A DNA stretch of 64,000 nucleotides from positions 1 to 64,000 of the forward strand of contig NZ_JANUGP010000002.1 of NCBI RefSeq assembly GCF_024753135.1, read 5' to 3'. The notes under the pieces were generated by a model that was given only the letters and a program-made list of their open reading frames with translations, had not been told where the DNA came from and ran no database searches. The DNA comes from Streptomyces pyxinicus. GTDB lineage: Bacteria > Actinomycetota > Actinomycetes > Streptomycetales > Streptomycetaceae. Within the stretch, counting starts at the first letter, position 1. Each line of letters begins with the position of its first letter. This document shows positions 55,547-64,000 of the stretch, one piece after another. Both the position numbers and the translations under genes were made by a program.

Positions 55547-56671
55547 TCAGCGGCGGTGCTGGCTGTCCGCGACCGTCACCTCGACGCGCTGGAACTCCTT
55601 CAGCTCGCTGTAGCCGGTGGTGGCCATCGCGCGGCGCAGGGCACCGAAGAAGTTCATCGAGCCGTCGGGGAAGTGGGACGGGCCGGTGAGGATCTCCTCG
55701 ATGGTGCCGACCGTGCCGAGGTCGACCTTCTTGCCGCGCGGCAGCTCCTCGTTCACCGCCTCCATGCCCCAGTGGTGGCCCTTGCCCGGCGCGTCCGTGG
55801 CCCGGGCGAGCGGGGAGCCCATCATCACCGAGTCGGCACCGCAGGCGATCGCCTTCGGCAGGTCGCCGGACCAGCCGACGCCGCCGTCCGCGATCACGTG
55901 CACGTACCGGCCGCCGGACTCGTCCATGTAGTCCCGGCGGGCCGCCGCCACGTCGGCCACCGCGGTGGCCATCGGGACCTGGATGCCCAGCACGTTGCGC
56001 GTGGTGTGCGCGGCGCCGCCGCCGAAGCCGACGAGGACACCGGCCGCGCCGGTGCGCATCAGGTGCAGGGCGGCGGTGTAGGTGGCGCAGCCGCCGACGA
56101 TCACCGGGACGTCCAGCTCGTAGATGAACTGCTTCAGGTTCAGCGGCTCGTGCGAGGACGAGACGTGCTCCGCCGAGACCGTCGTACCGCGGATGACGAA
56201 GATGTCCACGCCCGCGTCGACGACCGCCTTGGAGAACTGGGCGGTGCGCTGCGGGGAGAGCGCCGCGGCGGTGACCACGCCGGAGTCGCGCACCTCCTTG
56301 ATGCGGGCGCCGATCAGCTCCTCCTTGATGGGCGCCGCGTAGATCTCCTGGAGCCGGCGGGTGGCCCGCTCGGCGGGCAGGGCAGCGATCTCGTCCAGCA
56401 GCGGCTGCGGGTCCTCGTGCCGCGTCCACAGACCTTCGAGGTTGAGCACGCCGAGGCCGCCCAGCTCGCCGATGCGGATCGCGGTGGCCGGGGAGACCAC
56501 CGAGTCCATGGGAGCGGCCAGGAACGGCAGCTCGAAGCGGTAGGCGTCGATCTGCCAGGCGATCGAGACCTCCTTCGGGTCCCGCGTACGGCGGCTGGGG
56601 ACGACGGCGATGTCGTCGAAGGCGTACGCCCTGCGCCCGCGCTTGCCGCGCCCGATCTCGATCTCAGTCAC
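55547..56671 (-). CDS. guaB3: GuaB3 family IMP dehydrogenase-related protein
   Basis: A 374-residue TIM-barrel protein related to IMP dehydrogenase but without CBS domains. It has the FDDIAVVPSRRTRDP opening, APMDSVVSP loop and phosphate-binding GGGAAHTTR region. In true IMP dehydrogenases that last loop reads GSICTTR with the catalytic Cys; here the aligned residue is His222. The enzyme activity of this actinobacterial family is unsettled. It lies just downstream of guaB in the same direction, about 115 bases away, with guaB's own terminator between, so expression is at least partly separate. Confidence 0.88.
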   Translation of the reverse strand: MTEIEIGRGKRGRRAYAFDDIAVVPSRRTRDPKEVSIAWQIDAYRFELPFLAAPMDSVVSPATAIRIGELGGLGVLNLEGLWTRHEDPQPLLDEIAALPAERATRRLQEIYAAPIKEELIGARIKEVRDSGVVTAAALSPQRTAQFSKAVVDAGVDIFVIRGTTVSAEHVSSSHEPLNLKQFIYELDVPVIVGGCATYTAALHLMRTGAAGVLVGFGGGAAHTTRNVLGIQVPMATAVADVAAARRDYMDESGGRYVHVIADGGVGWSGDLPKAIACGADSVMMGSPLARATDAPGKGHHWGMEAVNEELPRGKKVDLGTVGTIEEILTGPSHFPDGSMNFFGALRRAMATTGYSELKEFQRVEVTVADSQHRR

Positions 56672-56729
56672 GTCTTGGCCTTTCCCTGATGCGTTTCAGC
56701 GCCTTCCAGTATCCCCGACGGGTACGACA

Positions 56730-56760
56730 ACGGCGGCCCCGGATGCTCCGGGGCCGCCGT
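56730..56760 (-). terminator. Terminator of guaB
   Basis: ACGGCGGCCCCGGA (56730-56743) and TCCGGGGCCGCCGT (56747-56760), a perfect 14-bp stem with loop TGC, between the guaB stop and the guaB3 start. Confidence 0.85.
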
Positions 56761-56786
56761 CGGGCACGCTCACGCGCGCGGGGACG

Positions 56787-58334
<1,548 letters not shown>

Positions 58335-58447
58335 CTAACGGGAAGCGTCGCTAGCAAATTCCACGGTACGGGGCGCTCCCGGCTTCGTACGTTCGTACAG
58401 AACCGTGGGCGGACTTGTACGGATACGGGAGGCGGGGAAGGGGTTCG

Positions 58448-59125
58448 TCACTGCTCCGCGAGGGCCCTGAGACGGCTCAGGGCGCGGTGCTGGGCGACCC
58501 GGACCGCACCTGGTGACATTCCCAACATCTGCCCCGTCTCCTCTGCGGTCAAGCCCACGGCGATCCGCAGCAGCAGCAGCTCGCGCTGGTTCTCCGGCAG
58601 GTTGGCCAGCAGCTTCTTGGCCCACGCGGCGTCACTGCTGAGCAGGGCGCGCTCCTCGGGGCCGAGGGAGTCGTCGGGGCGCTCGGGCATCTCGTCCGAG
58701 GGCACGGCCGTCGACCCGGGGTGGCGCATCGCGGCGCGCTGGAGGTCGGCGACCTTGTGGGAGGCGATGGCGAACACGAACGCCTCGAAGGGCCGGCCGG
58801 TGTCGCGGTAGCGGGGCAGCGCGAGCAGGACGGCCACGCAGACCTCCTGGGCGAGGTCCTCGACGAAGTGCCGCGCGTCGCCCGGGAGCCGGGACAGCCG
58901 GGTCCGGCAGTAGCGCAGCGCCAAGGGGTGGACGTGGGCGAGCAGATCGTGCGTGGCCTGCGCGTCGCCGTCGACCGCGCGGTGGACGAGGCCGCCGATC
59001 GCCCCCTGGGCCTTGCCCGCCTCGTCGTCGCGCATCGGACCATGGTGCCCTGCGGCCGTCCGGTCCGTCGCATCGTGTCCGTGGTTGTGCACCGAAGCGT
59101 TATGAGCAGGTGCGCCGGCACTCAT
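58448..59125 (-). CDS. shbA: ECF sigma factor ShbA
   Basis: A 225-residue sigma factor with region 2 ([20 protein letters not shown] and [20 protein letters not shown]) and region 4 ([20 protein letters not shown], then [19 protein letters not shown]). Its place between guaB and bldM is that of shbA, whose product in S. griseus directs transcription of hrdB, the principal sigma factor gene. The start at ATG 59125 has GGAGGG 8 bases upstream; the frame extends to 59176. The N-terminal 50 residues are His/Ala-rich and disordered. No anti-sigma gene is adjacent. Confidence 0.88.
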   Translation of the reverse strand: MSAGAPAHNASVHNHGHDATDRTAAGHHGPMRDDEAGKAQGAIGGLVHRAVDGDAQATHDLLAHVHPLALRYCRTRLSRLPGDARHFVEDLAQEVCVAVLLALPRYRDTGRPFEAFVFAIASHKVADLQRAAMRHPGSTAVPSDEMPERPDDSLGPEERALLSSDAAWAKKLLANLPENQRELLLLRIAVGLTAEETGQMLGMSPGAVRVAQHRALSRLRALAEQ

Positions 59126-59668
59126 CCCCTGCGCCCTCCCCTTCCGCTCGACCGACTCGTCCCCGAGAGACTCCACACCTCAAGGATGCGGCATCCGCGC
59201 CGAAACGAGCAGCGCGCGTCCGGCGGGTCGCCTTGCACCCCGCCCACCAGCCCGTCCGGCGGGATCGTGCGCCCGGCGCGCGGCCGACTGTCGCGCACGC
59301 TCCCCGGCGCCCGGGAAGCGCTCGCCACCCGGGCGTCTCCGGCGGTGCCGGACACGGCAGTTGACCAGCACCGCACCGGCGACGGCAGGCGACGGCGCGG
59401 TGCCGCAGGGCGGCGGACGGCACCGGGTGCGAACTGTCCGCCAACTCCCGGAGCGCCCCACTCGACACCATGTGACGCACACCTCCCGGAAAACGCCCGG
59501 GAAGACGCACACGTTCATGCGGGGCGCGCCCACCTGAGGAGGACGTACGGCCCATCAGTGAGAGACGCACGGCCCGTCCGTGGCAGACCTACGGCGAGGC
59601 GGGGCCGTCCCCGGTGCCGGGAACGGCGGCCCGTGCGGGACGAGACCCGCGCCTCGCGGGGCCCGCGG
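59126..59668. other. Gap between bldM and shbA
   Basis: About 540 bases on which neither strand shows a supported gene. It should hold the shbA promoter(s) at its left side and the end of the bldM transcript at its right. I find no strong hairpin, riboswitch or recognisable operator here. Confidence 0.5.
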
Positions 59669-60280
59669 TCAGCGGACCAGGCCCCAGCGGAAGCCCAGCG
59701 CCACCGCGTGGGCGCGGTCCGAGGCGCCGAGCTTCTTGAACAGGCGTCGGGCGTGCGTCTTGACGGTGTCCTCGGAGAGGAACAGCTCGCGGCCGATCTC
59801 GGCGTTGGAGCGGCCGTGGCTCATGCCCTCCAGCACCTGGATCTCCCGCGCGGTGAGCGTGGGCGCGGCGCCCATCTCCGCCGAGCGGAGCCGGCGCGGG
59901 GCCAGCCGCCAGGTGGGGTCGGCGAGCGCCTGCGTCACCGTGGCCCGCAGTTCGGCGCGCGAGGCGTCCTTGTGCAGATAGCCCCGGGCACCGGCGGCGA
60001 CCGCCAGGGCCACGCCGTCGAGGTCCTCGGCGACGGTGAGCATGATGATGCGGGCACCCGGGTCGGCGGACAGCAGCCGGCGGACGGTCTCCACGCCGCC
60101 CAGGCCGGGCATGCGCACGTCCATCAGGATGAGGTCGGAGCGGTCGGCGCCCCAGCGGCGGAGGACTTCCTCGCCGTTGGCCGCCGTCGTCACACGCTCG
60201 ACGCCGGGCACGGTCGCTACCGCGCGGCGGAGCGCCTCTCGGGCAAGCGGGGAGTCGTCGCAGACGAGGACGGAAGTCAT
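59669..60280 (-). CDS. bldM: Response regulator BldM
   Basis: A 203-residue orphan response regulator. The receiver keeps Asp54 in LILMDVRMPG, and the LuxR helix-turn-helix reads LTAREIQVLEGMSHGRSNAE, then LSEDTVKTHARRLFKKLG. Sequence and position (divergent from whiD) identify it as BldM, which as a homodimer activates aerial-hypha genes and as a heterodimer with WhiI activates sporulation genes. ATG 60280 follows GGAGGGCGG. A sigma-BldN-type promoter is present upstream (60405-60432). Confidence 0.95.
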   Translation of the reverse strand: MTSVLVCDDSPLAREALRRAVATVPGVERVTTAANGEEVLRRWGADRSDLILMDVRMPGLGGVETVRRLLSADPGARIIMLTVAEDLDGVALAVAAGARGYLHKDASRAELRATVTQALADPTWRLAPRRLRSAEMGAAPTLTAREIQVLEGMSHGRSNAEIGRELFLSEDTVKTHARRLFKKLGASDRAHAVALGFRWGLVR

Positions 60281-60404
60281 GACCGCCCTCCGCAGCTGAT
60301 GCGCGTCACCTTGAGCCTCCAGGCTGGTACGGAATCGTCACCTGTGCGGTCGACCGTCTCGGACGCCTGCCCGAGCTCTTGTGTTTTCAACCGCCTCCGC
60401 ACTC

Positions 60405-60432
60405 TCAACGACGGTCACTCGAAAGAGTTACG
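60405..60432 (-). promoter_or_regulatory. Sigma-BldN-type promoter of bldM
   Basis: On the minus strand CGTAAC (60427-60432), a 16-base spacer, then CGTTGA (60405-60410). This equals the sigma-BldN consensus as I recall it, and bldM is a known sigma-BldN target. The message would have a leader of roughly 115-120 bases. Confidence 0.8.
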
Positions 60433-60661
60433 GGGCCGTGTGCCGTCTTCGGCACTCTATGTGAGGGCCTCGACACGGCACAGACATGCCCGTCGGACCC
60501 ACAACTTTTCATCACAACCTATGCCCCATTCAGCCCTTTTTCTTCCCGTTTCGCAGTGTCCGGGGCTAGATTCGCAATGAGTCATATTTTCATCTCCTTA
60601 GACCGGAGATGTACGGTCGTTGGCACCGTATCCGCCCAGAACGGCTACAAGGGGTCACGTA

Positions 60662-60991
60662 ATGGCAGATTTCTCCCGCCTTCCCGGACCGAACGCGGAC
60701 CTGTGGGACTGGCAGCTGCTGGCAGCCTGCCGCGGGGTGGACAGCTCGCTCTTCTTCCACCCGGAAGGCGAGCGCGGGGCGGCTCGGAGCGCTCGTGAGA
60801 ACTCGGCCAAGGAGGTCTGCATGAGGTGCCCGGTCCGCGCGGAGTGCGCGGCACACGCCCTGGCGGTGCGCGAACCGTACGGCGTCTGGGGCGGCCTCAC
60901 CGAGGACGAGCGCGAGGAGCTGATGGGACGGGCCCGCAACCGGCTGGTCTCGGCATCGGCCGGTGGCGGGGACTCCGCCCCGCATCACTGA
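60662..60991 (+). CDS. whiD: Sporulation protein WhiD (Wbl family iron-sulfur protein)
   Basis: A 109-residue Wbl protein. The four cluster ligands are Cys23, Cys53, Cys56 and Cys62, and the family turn motif is GVWGGLTEDERE near residue 74. The N-terminal MADFSRLPGPNADLWDWQLL is that of WhiD. It binds a [4Fe-4S] cluster and acts with the principal sigma factor in late sporulation septation. AAGGGG precedes the ATG. It is divergent from bldM and ends before a small hairpin. Confidence 0.96.
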   Translation: MADFSRLPGPNADLWDWQLLAACRGVDSSLFFHPEGERGAARSARENSAKEVCMRCPVRAECAAHALAVREPYGVWGGLTEDEREELMGRARNRLVSASAGGGDSAPHH

Positions 60992-61009
60992 AGGAACGTT
61001 TCTTCATAT

Positions 61010-61031
61010 CGGGCACGCACGCGCGTGCCCG
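61010..61031. terminator. Terminator between whiD and the LysR gene
   Basis: CGGGCACGC (61010-61018) and GCGTGCCCG (61023-61031), a perfect 9-bp stem with loop ACGC, in the short gap between convergent genes. Confidence 0.7.
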
Positions 61032-61058
61032 CGACTTCGCCGGTCTCCGCCGGGCCCG

Positions 61059-61958
61059 CTACGGCCGCCGGGCGGCCCGGGCCAGTTGTTCCAGCGTCGC
61101 CGCCACCGTCGGCACGGGTGCCAGGTCGGGCAGGGTGAGGGCGACGATCTTCCGCCGTACCGCCGGTTCCAGGCGCACCGCGCGCACCCCCCTCGGCCGT
61201 ACCGACTCCACGGCGAGCTGCGGCAGTACGGCGACTCCGAGTCCGGCGCCGACCAGGCCGACCACCGCCGGGTAGTCGTCGGTCGCGAAGTCGATGCGCG
61301 GGGTGAAGCCGGCACCCTCGCAGACCTGCACCAACTGGCCGCGGCAGCGCGGGCAGCCGGCGATCCACGGTTCGCCGGCCAGCTCCCCGATGGCGACGCT
61401 CTCCGCGCGCGCGAGCGGGTGCCGCTCGGGCACCAGGGCCACCAGACGGTCGGTGAGCAAGGGCCGTACGACCAGGTCGTCCCAGTCCTCCGCGGTCGCC
61501 GCGCCCTCGTAGCGGAAGGCCAGGGCCAGATCGCAGTCGCCCTCGCGGAGCAGTTCGACGGACCTCGGCGGCTCGGCCTCCTCCAGGGAGACGCGGGTGC
61601 CGGGGTGGGCGGCGCGCAGGGCGGCGAGGGCGGCGGGGACCAGGGTGGAGCTGCCGCTCGGGAAGGAGACCAGCCGGACCCGGCCGGCCCGCAGGCCCGC
61701 GATGGCGGCGACCTCCTCCTCGGCGGCGGTGAGTCCGGCGAGGATGCCGGACGCGTGTCTGACCAGGGCCTCCCCGGCCTGCGTGAGGCGCATCTCGCGG
61801 CCGGCGCGGACCAGCAGCGGGGTGCCGACCGAGGTTTCGAGGGCCTTCATCTGCTGGCTGACGGCGGGCTGGGTGCAGCCCAGTTCGCGCCCCGCCGCCG
61901 AGAAGGACCCGGTGGTGGCGACGGCGCGCAGGACGCGGAGATGACGGGCCTCGATCAC
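61059..61958 (-). CDS. LysR family transcriptional regulator
   Basis: A 299-residue LysR protein. The N-terminal winged helix-turn-helix (VLRAVATTGSFSAAGRELGC, then TQPAVSQQMKALE) is followed by a substrate-binding domain. GTG 61958 gives the usual short lead (MIEARHLRVLRA). A longer form from ATG 61976 is possible. TTATGCT 11 bases upstream of the GTG could be the -10 of a leaderless message. It is divergent from the MOSC gene with about 80 bases between, where its operator should lie. Confidence 0.88.
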   Translation of the reverse strand: MIEARHLRVLRAVATTGSFSAAGRELGCTQPAVSQQMKALETSVGTPLLVRAGREMRLTQAGEALVRHASGILAGLTAAEEEVAAIAGLRAGRVRLVSFPSGSSTLVPAALAALRAAHPGTRVSLEEAEPPRSVELLREGDCDLALAFRYEGAATAEDWDDLVVRPLLTDRLVALVPERHPLARAESVAIGELAGEPWIAGCPRCRGQLVQVCEGAGFTPRIDFATDDYPAVVGLVGAGLGVAVLPQLAVESVRPRGVRAVRLEPAVRRKIVALTLPDLAPVPTVAATLEQLARAARRP

Positions 61959-62038
61959 CCTTCGAGCATAAGCCATCCTTGGAGTGATCTCTAAAAATTC
62001 GCTCGACGCTTTGAGGGCGGCTCCCGTACCGTGCGGTC

Positions 62039-62707
62039 ATGAAGCTTCTCTCGGTCAATCTGGGCACCGCGCGGCCCGTGCCGTTCACGGACCACCCGGA
62101 CGGCGTGACGGGCATCGACAAGCGGCCGGCCGACGGGCCGGTGCGGGTGGCGGCGCCGGGCCCGAAGGGGACGGGCGGCAGCGGGCTGGCCGGGGACACG
62201 GTGTGCGACCTGCGGCATCACGGTGGAGCGGACCAGGCGGTGTACGCGTTCGCGCGCGAGGATCTCGACGCGTGGGAGCGCGAACTCGGCCGGCCGTTGG
62301 CCAACGGCTGCTTCGGGGAGAACCTGACCACGGACGGCCTCGACGTCTCGGGCGCGCTGATCGGCGAGCGCTGGCGGGTCGGTTCCGAGGTGGTGCTGGA
62401 GGTGACGTCCGGGCGGATTCCGTGCCGGACGTTCCAGGGCCATCTGGGCGAGCCGGGGTGGGTGAAGAGATTCACCCGGAAGGGCGTGACGGGTGCCTAC
62501 CTGCGGGTGATCGCACCGGGGGCCGTCCAGGCGGGCGATCCGATCGAGATCGTGCACCGGCCGGGGCACGGGGTGACGGCGGCGACGCAGTTCCGCGCGG
62601 TCACCACCGAGCGGGAACTGCTGCCGGGGCTGCTCGCCGCGGGCGACGCGCTGCATCCGGAGGCGCTGGCTGCGGCCCGTAAGCACGTGGCGCGGTACGG
62701 CGGCTGA
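62039..62707 (+). CDS. MOSC domain protein (YiiM-like)
   Basis: A 222-residue MOSC protein. Features are HHGGADQAVYAF, FGENLTTDGLDV and the conserved cysteine in SGRIPCRTFQGHLG, which may carry sulfur or the molybdenum cofactor. Similar proteins (E. coli YiiM) take part in detoxifying N-hydroxylated bases. TACCGT lies 6 bases before the ATG, so the message may be leaderless. It is probably regulated by the divergent LysR protein. Confidence 0.85.
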   Translation: MKLLSVNLGTARPVPFTDHPDGVTGIDKRPADGPVRVAAPGPKGTGGSGLAGDTVCDLRHHGGADQAVYAFAREDLDAWERELGRPLANGCFGENLTTDGLDVSGALIGERWRVGSEVVLEVTSGRIPCRTFQGHLGEPGWVKRFTRKGVTGAYLRVIAPGAVQAGDPIEIVHRPGHGVTAATQFRAVTTERELLPGLLAAGDALHPEALAAARKHVARYGG

Positions 62708-62770
62708 GGGGGCGTCGGCGGGCCCGCGCGGCCGACGGGCGCTGTCGGCCGGGGTCACTACGCTTGGTCC

Positions 62771-63544
62771 ATGACAACGGCTCTGATTACGGGATCGACC
62801 GCGGGGATCGGCGCCGCGTTCGCGCGGCGGCTCGCGGCTGACGGGCACGACCTCGTCCTGGTGGCGCGGGACACCAGGCGCCTGCGCGAGCAGGCGACCG
62901 AACTGCACGACCGGCACGGTGTCGAGGTCGAGGTGCTGACCGCCGACCTGGCCGAGGACAAGGGGATCGAGGCGGTCGCCGACCGGCTCGGCGACCGGCG
63001 CAACCCGGTCGACCTGCTGATCAACAACGCCGGTTTCGGCAACAAGGGCCGCTATCTGGACGTGCCCATGGCCGACGAGCTGCGGATGCTCAAGGTGCAC
63101 TGCGAGGCGGTGCTCCGACTGACCTCGGCGGCGACGGCGGCGATGCGCGAGCGCGGCCGGGGCGGGGTCGTCAACGTCGCCTCGGTGGCCGCGTTCGTCC
63201 CGCGCGGTACCTACGGGGCGTCCAAGGCGTGGGTCGTGCAGTTCACCCAGGGCGTGGCCAAGGACCTGGCCGGCACCGGGGTGCGGCTGATGGCCCTGTG
63301 CCCGGGTTTCGTGCGCACCGAGTTCCACGAGCGGGCCGGGATGGGCACGGAGAGCATCCCCGGCTGGATGTGGCTGGACGCCGACAAACTCGTCGCGGCG
63401 GCCCTCGCGGACCTGGCCCGCGGCAAGTCCCTCTCTATCCCGGACCCCCGCTACAAGGCCCTGATGGGCCTGGTGAAGATCACCCCGCGCGGCTTGCTGG
63501 GCGGCGTCACGTCCCGGACCGGGCGCAAGTACGGGCCGCAGTAG
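62771..63544 (+). CDS. Short-chain dehydrogenase/reductase
   Basis: A 257-residue classical SDR. The cofactor loop is TGSTAGIGAAFA, then NNAGFG, a Ser before RGTYGASKAW (catalytic Tyr and Lys in YxxxK) and CPGFVRTEFHE. The C-terminus is short and basic. Arg residues after the first strands (VARDTRRLRE) favour NADP(H). The substrate is unknown. It lies 63 bases after the MOSC gene in the same direction and may be co-transcribed. Confidence 0.9.
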   Translation: MTTALITGSTAGIGAAFARRLAADGHDLVLVARDTRRLREQATELHDRHGVEVEVLTADLAEDKGIEAVADRLGDRRNPVDLLINNAGFGNKGRYLDVPMADELRMLKVHCEAVLRLTSAATAAMRERGRGGVVNVASVAAFVPRGTYGASKAWVVQFTQGVAKDLAGTGVRLMALCPGFVRTEFHERAGMGTESIPGWMWLDADKLVAAALADLARGKSLSIPDPRYKALMGLVKITPRGLLGGVTSRTGRKYGPQ

Positions 63545-63931
63545 GGGGGCGAGGGCGAGATATGGGCGGGGCCCGGTGGGCCGTTGCCGGACGGGGCATC
63601 GCCGGGCGGGAGCGCAGACGGACGGGACCGTTGACGGGGGCGCGCGGCCGGCGCTTCCGGTGCGGCCTGGCCGCGTTCGTGGTGCCCGGCGGTGGCCGAC
63701 CCCGCCTGACGGCGTTCACCGCCGGTCATGACCTCGGCACCAGAGCTGCCGCGCACGCCGTCGCGGCCACCGATTCCCGCACCGGGGCATGGGCGCGGGT
63801 GACTTCCGAGGACGCCGACCGGGGTAGCGACCTGCGGTTGCGGGTGCGGGGCGGCTCGGGCAGGCAGGTCTGCCGGACGGGGGCCACTGGGGCACAAAAC
63901 ACGGCCGGACCGCCGCCGACCCCGGACACGG
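63545..63931. other. Gap between the SDR gene and groEL1
   Basis: About 390 bases. One plus-strand frame (ATG 63562) stays open to the window edge, but it would run through the groEL1 terminator and coding end. Its middle ([20 protein letters not shown]) has coding-like codon use. I do not call it a gene. Confidence 0.4.
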
Positions 63932-63968
63932 CAAGGGCCCGGCGCCCCCGAGGGGTGCCGGGCCCTTG
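63932..63968 (-). terminator. Terminator of groEL1
   Basis: CAAGGGCCCGGCGCCCC (63932-63948) and GGGGTGCCGGGCCCTTG (63952-63968) pair over 17 positions with one G-T pair, loop CGA, 14 bases beyond the stop codon at 63982. Confidence 0.85.
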
Positions 63969-63981
63969 GCCGAATGGTGGG

Positions 63982-64000
63982 TCAGTGGGCGTGGCCGTGG
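63982..64000 (-). CDS. groEL1: C-terminal codons of a GroEL-like chaperonin
   Basis: Only five full codons and the stop are inside the window: His-Gly-His-Ala-His, stop. A His/Gly-rich tail of this kind is typical of actinobacterial GroEL1 proteins (often beside groES), and groEL1 lies close to whiD in S. coelicolor as I recall. The strong terminator at 63932 fits. Identification rests on the tail and position only. Confidence 0.55.

Noticed and set aside
63562..64000. Open plus-strand frame running off the window end
   Set aside because: Runs through the groEL1 terminator and antisense to its coding end; only a middle part looks coding-like.

Overview
The window is chromosomal DNA of a Streptomyces species. 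It is very GC-rich with strong third-position GC bias, starts are often GTG, and several mRNAs look leaderless. It carries the developmental genes whiD, bldM and shbA next to guaB, and from memory the order follows the S. coelicolor core stretch from whiD (SCO4767) to sucD (SCO4809), read here in reverse. I see no insertion sequence, prophage, CRISPR array, tRNA or rRNA.

Layout. 1-5.1 kb: end of a DUF6350/PerM membrane gene, an XRE/sigma-like membrane protein, and sucD-sucC. 6-14.3 kb: a divergent five-gene locus, MoxR AAA+ / DUF5682 / VWA on the minus strand and SWIM / DUF5691 on the plus strand, resembling E. coli yehL-yehM-yehP-yehQ. 14.3-25.2 kb: icmB, a lipase-like hydrolase, an M23 peptidase, pcrA, and two NlpC/P60 proteins, the first behind a c-di-AMP (ydaO) riboswitch. 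25.2-31.7 kb: GlxA-type regulator with an isochorismatase-like hydrolase, a PspC-domain two-component system with a divergent PspC protein, and a DoxX protein. 32-41.6 kb: membrane protein, class II aldolase-like protein, PPOX protein, guaA, chorismate mutase behind a putative attenuator, a GMC oxidoreductase and a succinate-semialdehyde dehydrogenase. 41.8-51.3 kb: five tandem Ser/Thr kinase genes, one a pseudokinase. 51.5-58.3 kb: glpD, a nucleotide-sugar dehydrogenase-like protein, guaB3 and guaB. 58.4-64 kb: shbA, bldM, whiD, a LysR regulator, a MOSC protein, an SDR, and the last codons of groEL1.

The most interesting observation is regulatory. The divergent MoxR/SWIM locus has a 15-bp perfect inverted repeat whose two halves are back-to-back promoters of the RecA-independent DNA-damage class (TTGTCRGTG-N8-TAnnnT, PafBC-dependent in mycobacteria). 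The plus-strand copy is exact and the minus-strand copy has one mismatch. A third, exact copy sits directly upstream of the repair helicase gene pcrA. This places an uncharacterised ATPase/VWA/SWIM system in the DNA-damage regulon.

Other notable points are a Phe/Tyr-containing leader peptide with a 15-bp hairpin before chorismate mutase, a riboswitch-controlled NlpC/P60 protein that has lost its catalytic cysteine, a nucleotide-sugar dehydrogenase lacking its catalytic cysteine, a pseudokinase inside the kinase array, and several perfect palindromes in promoter regions (likely operators). All calls are from reading the sequence; no database search was run.
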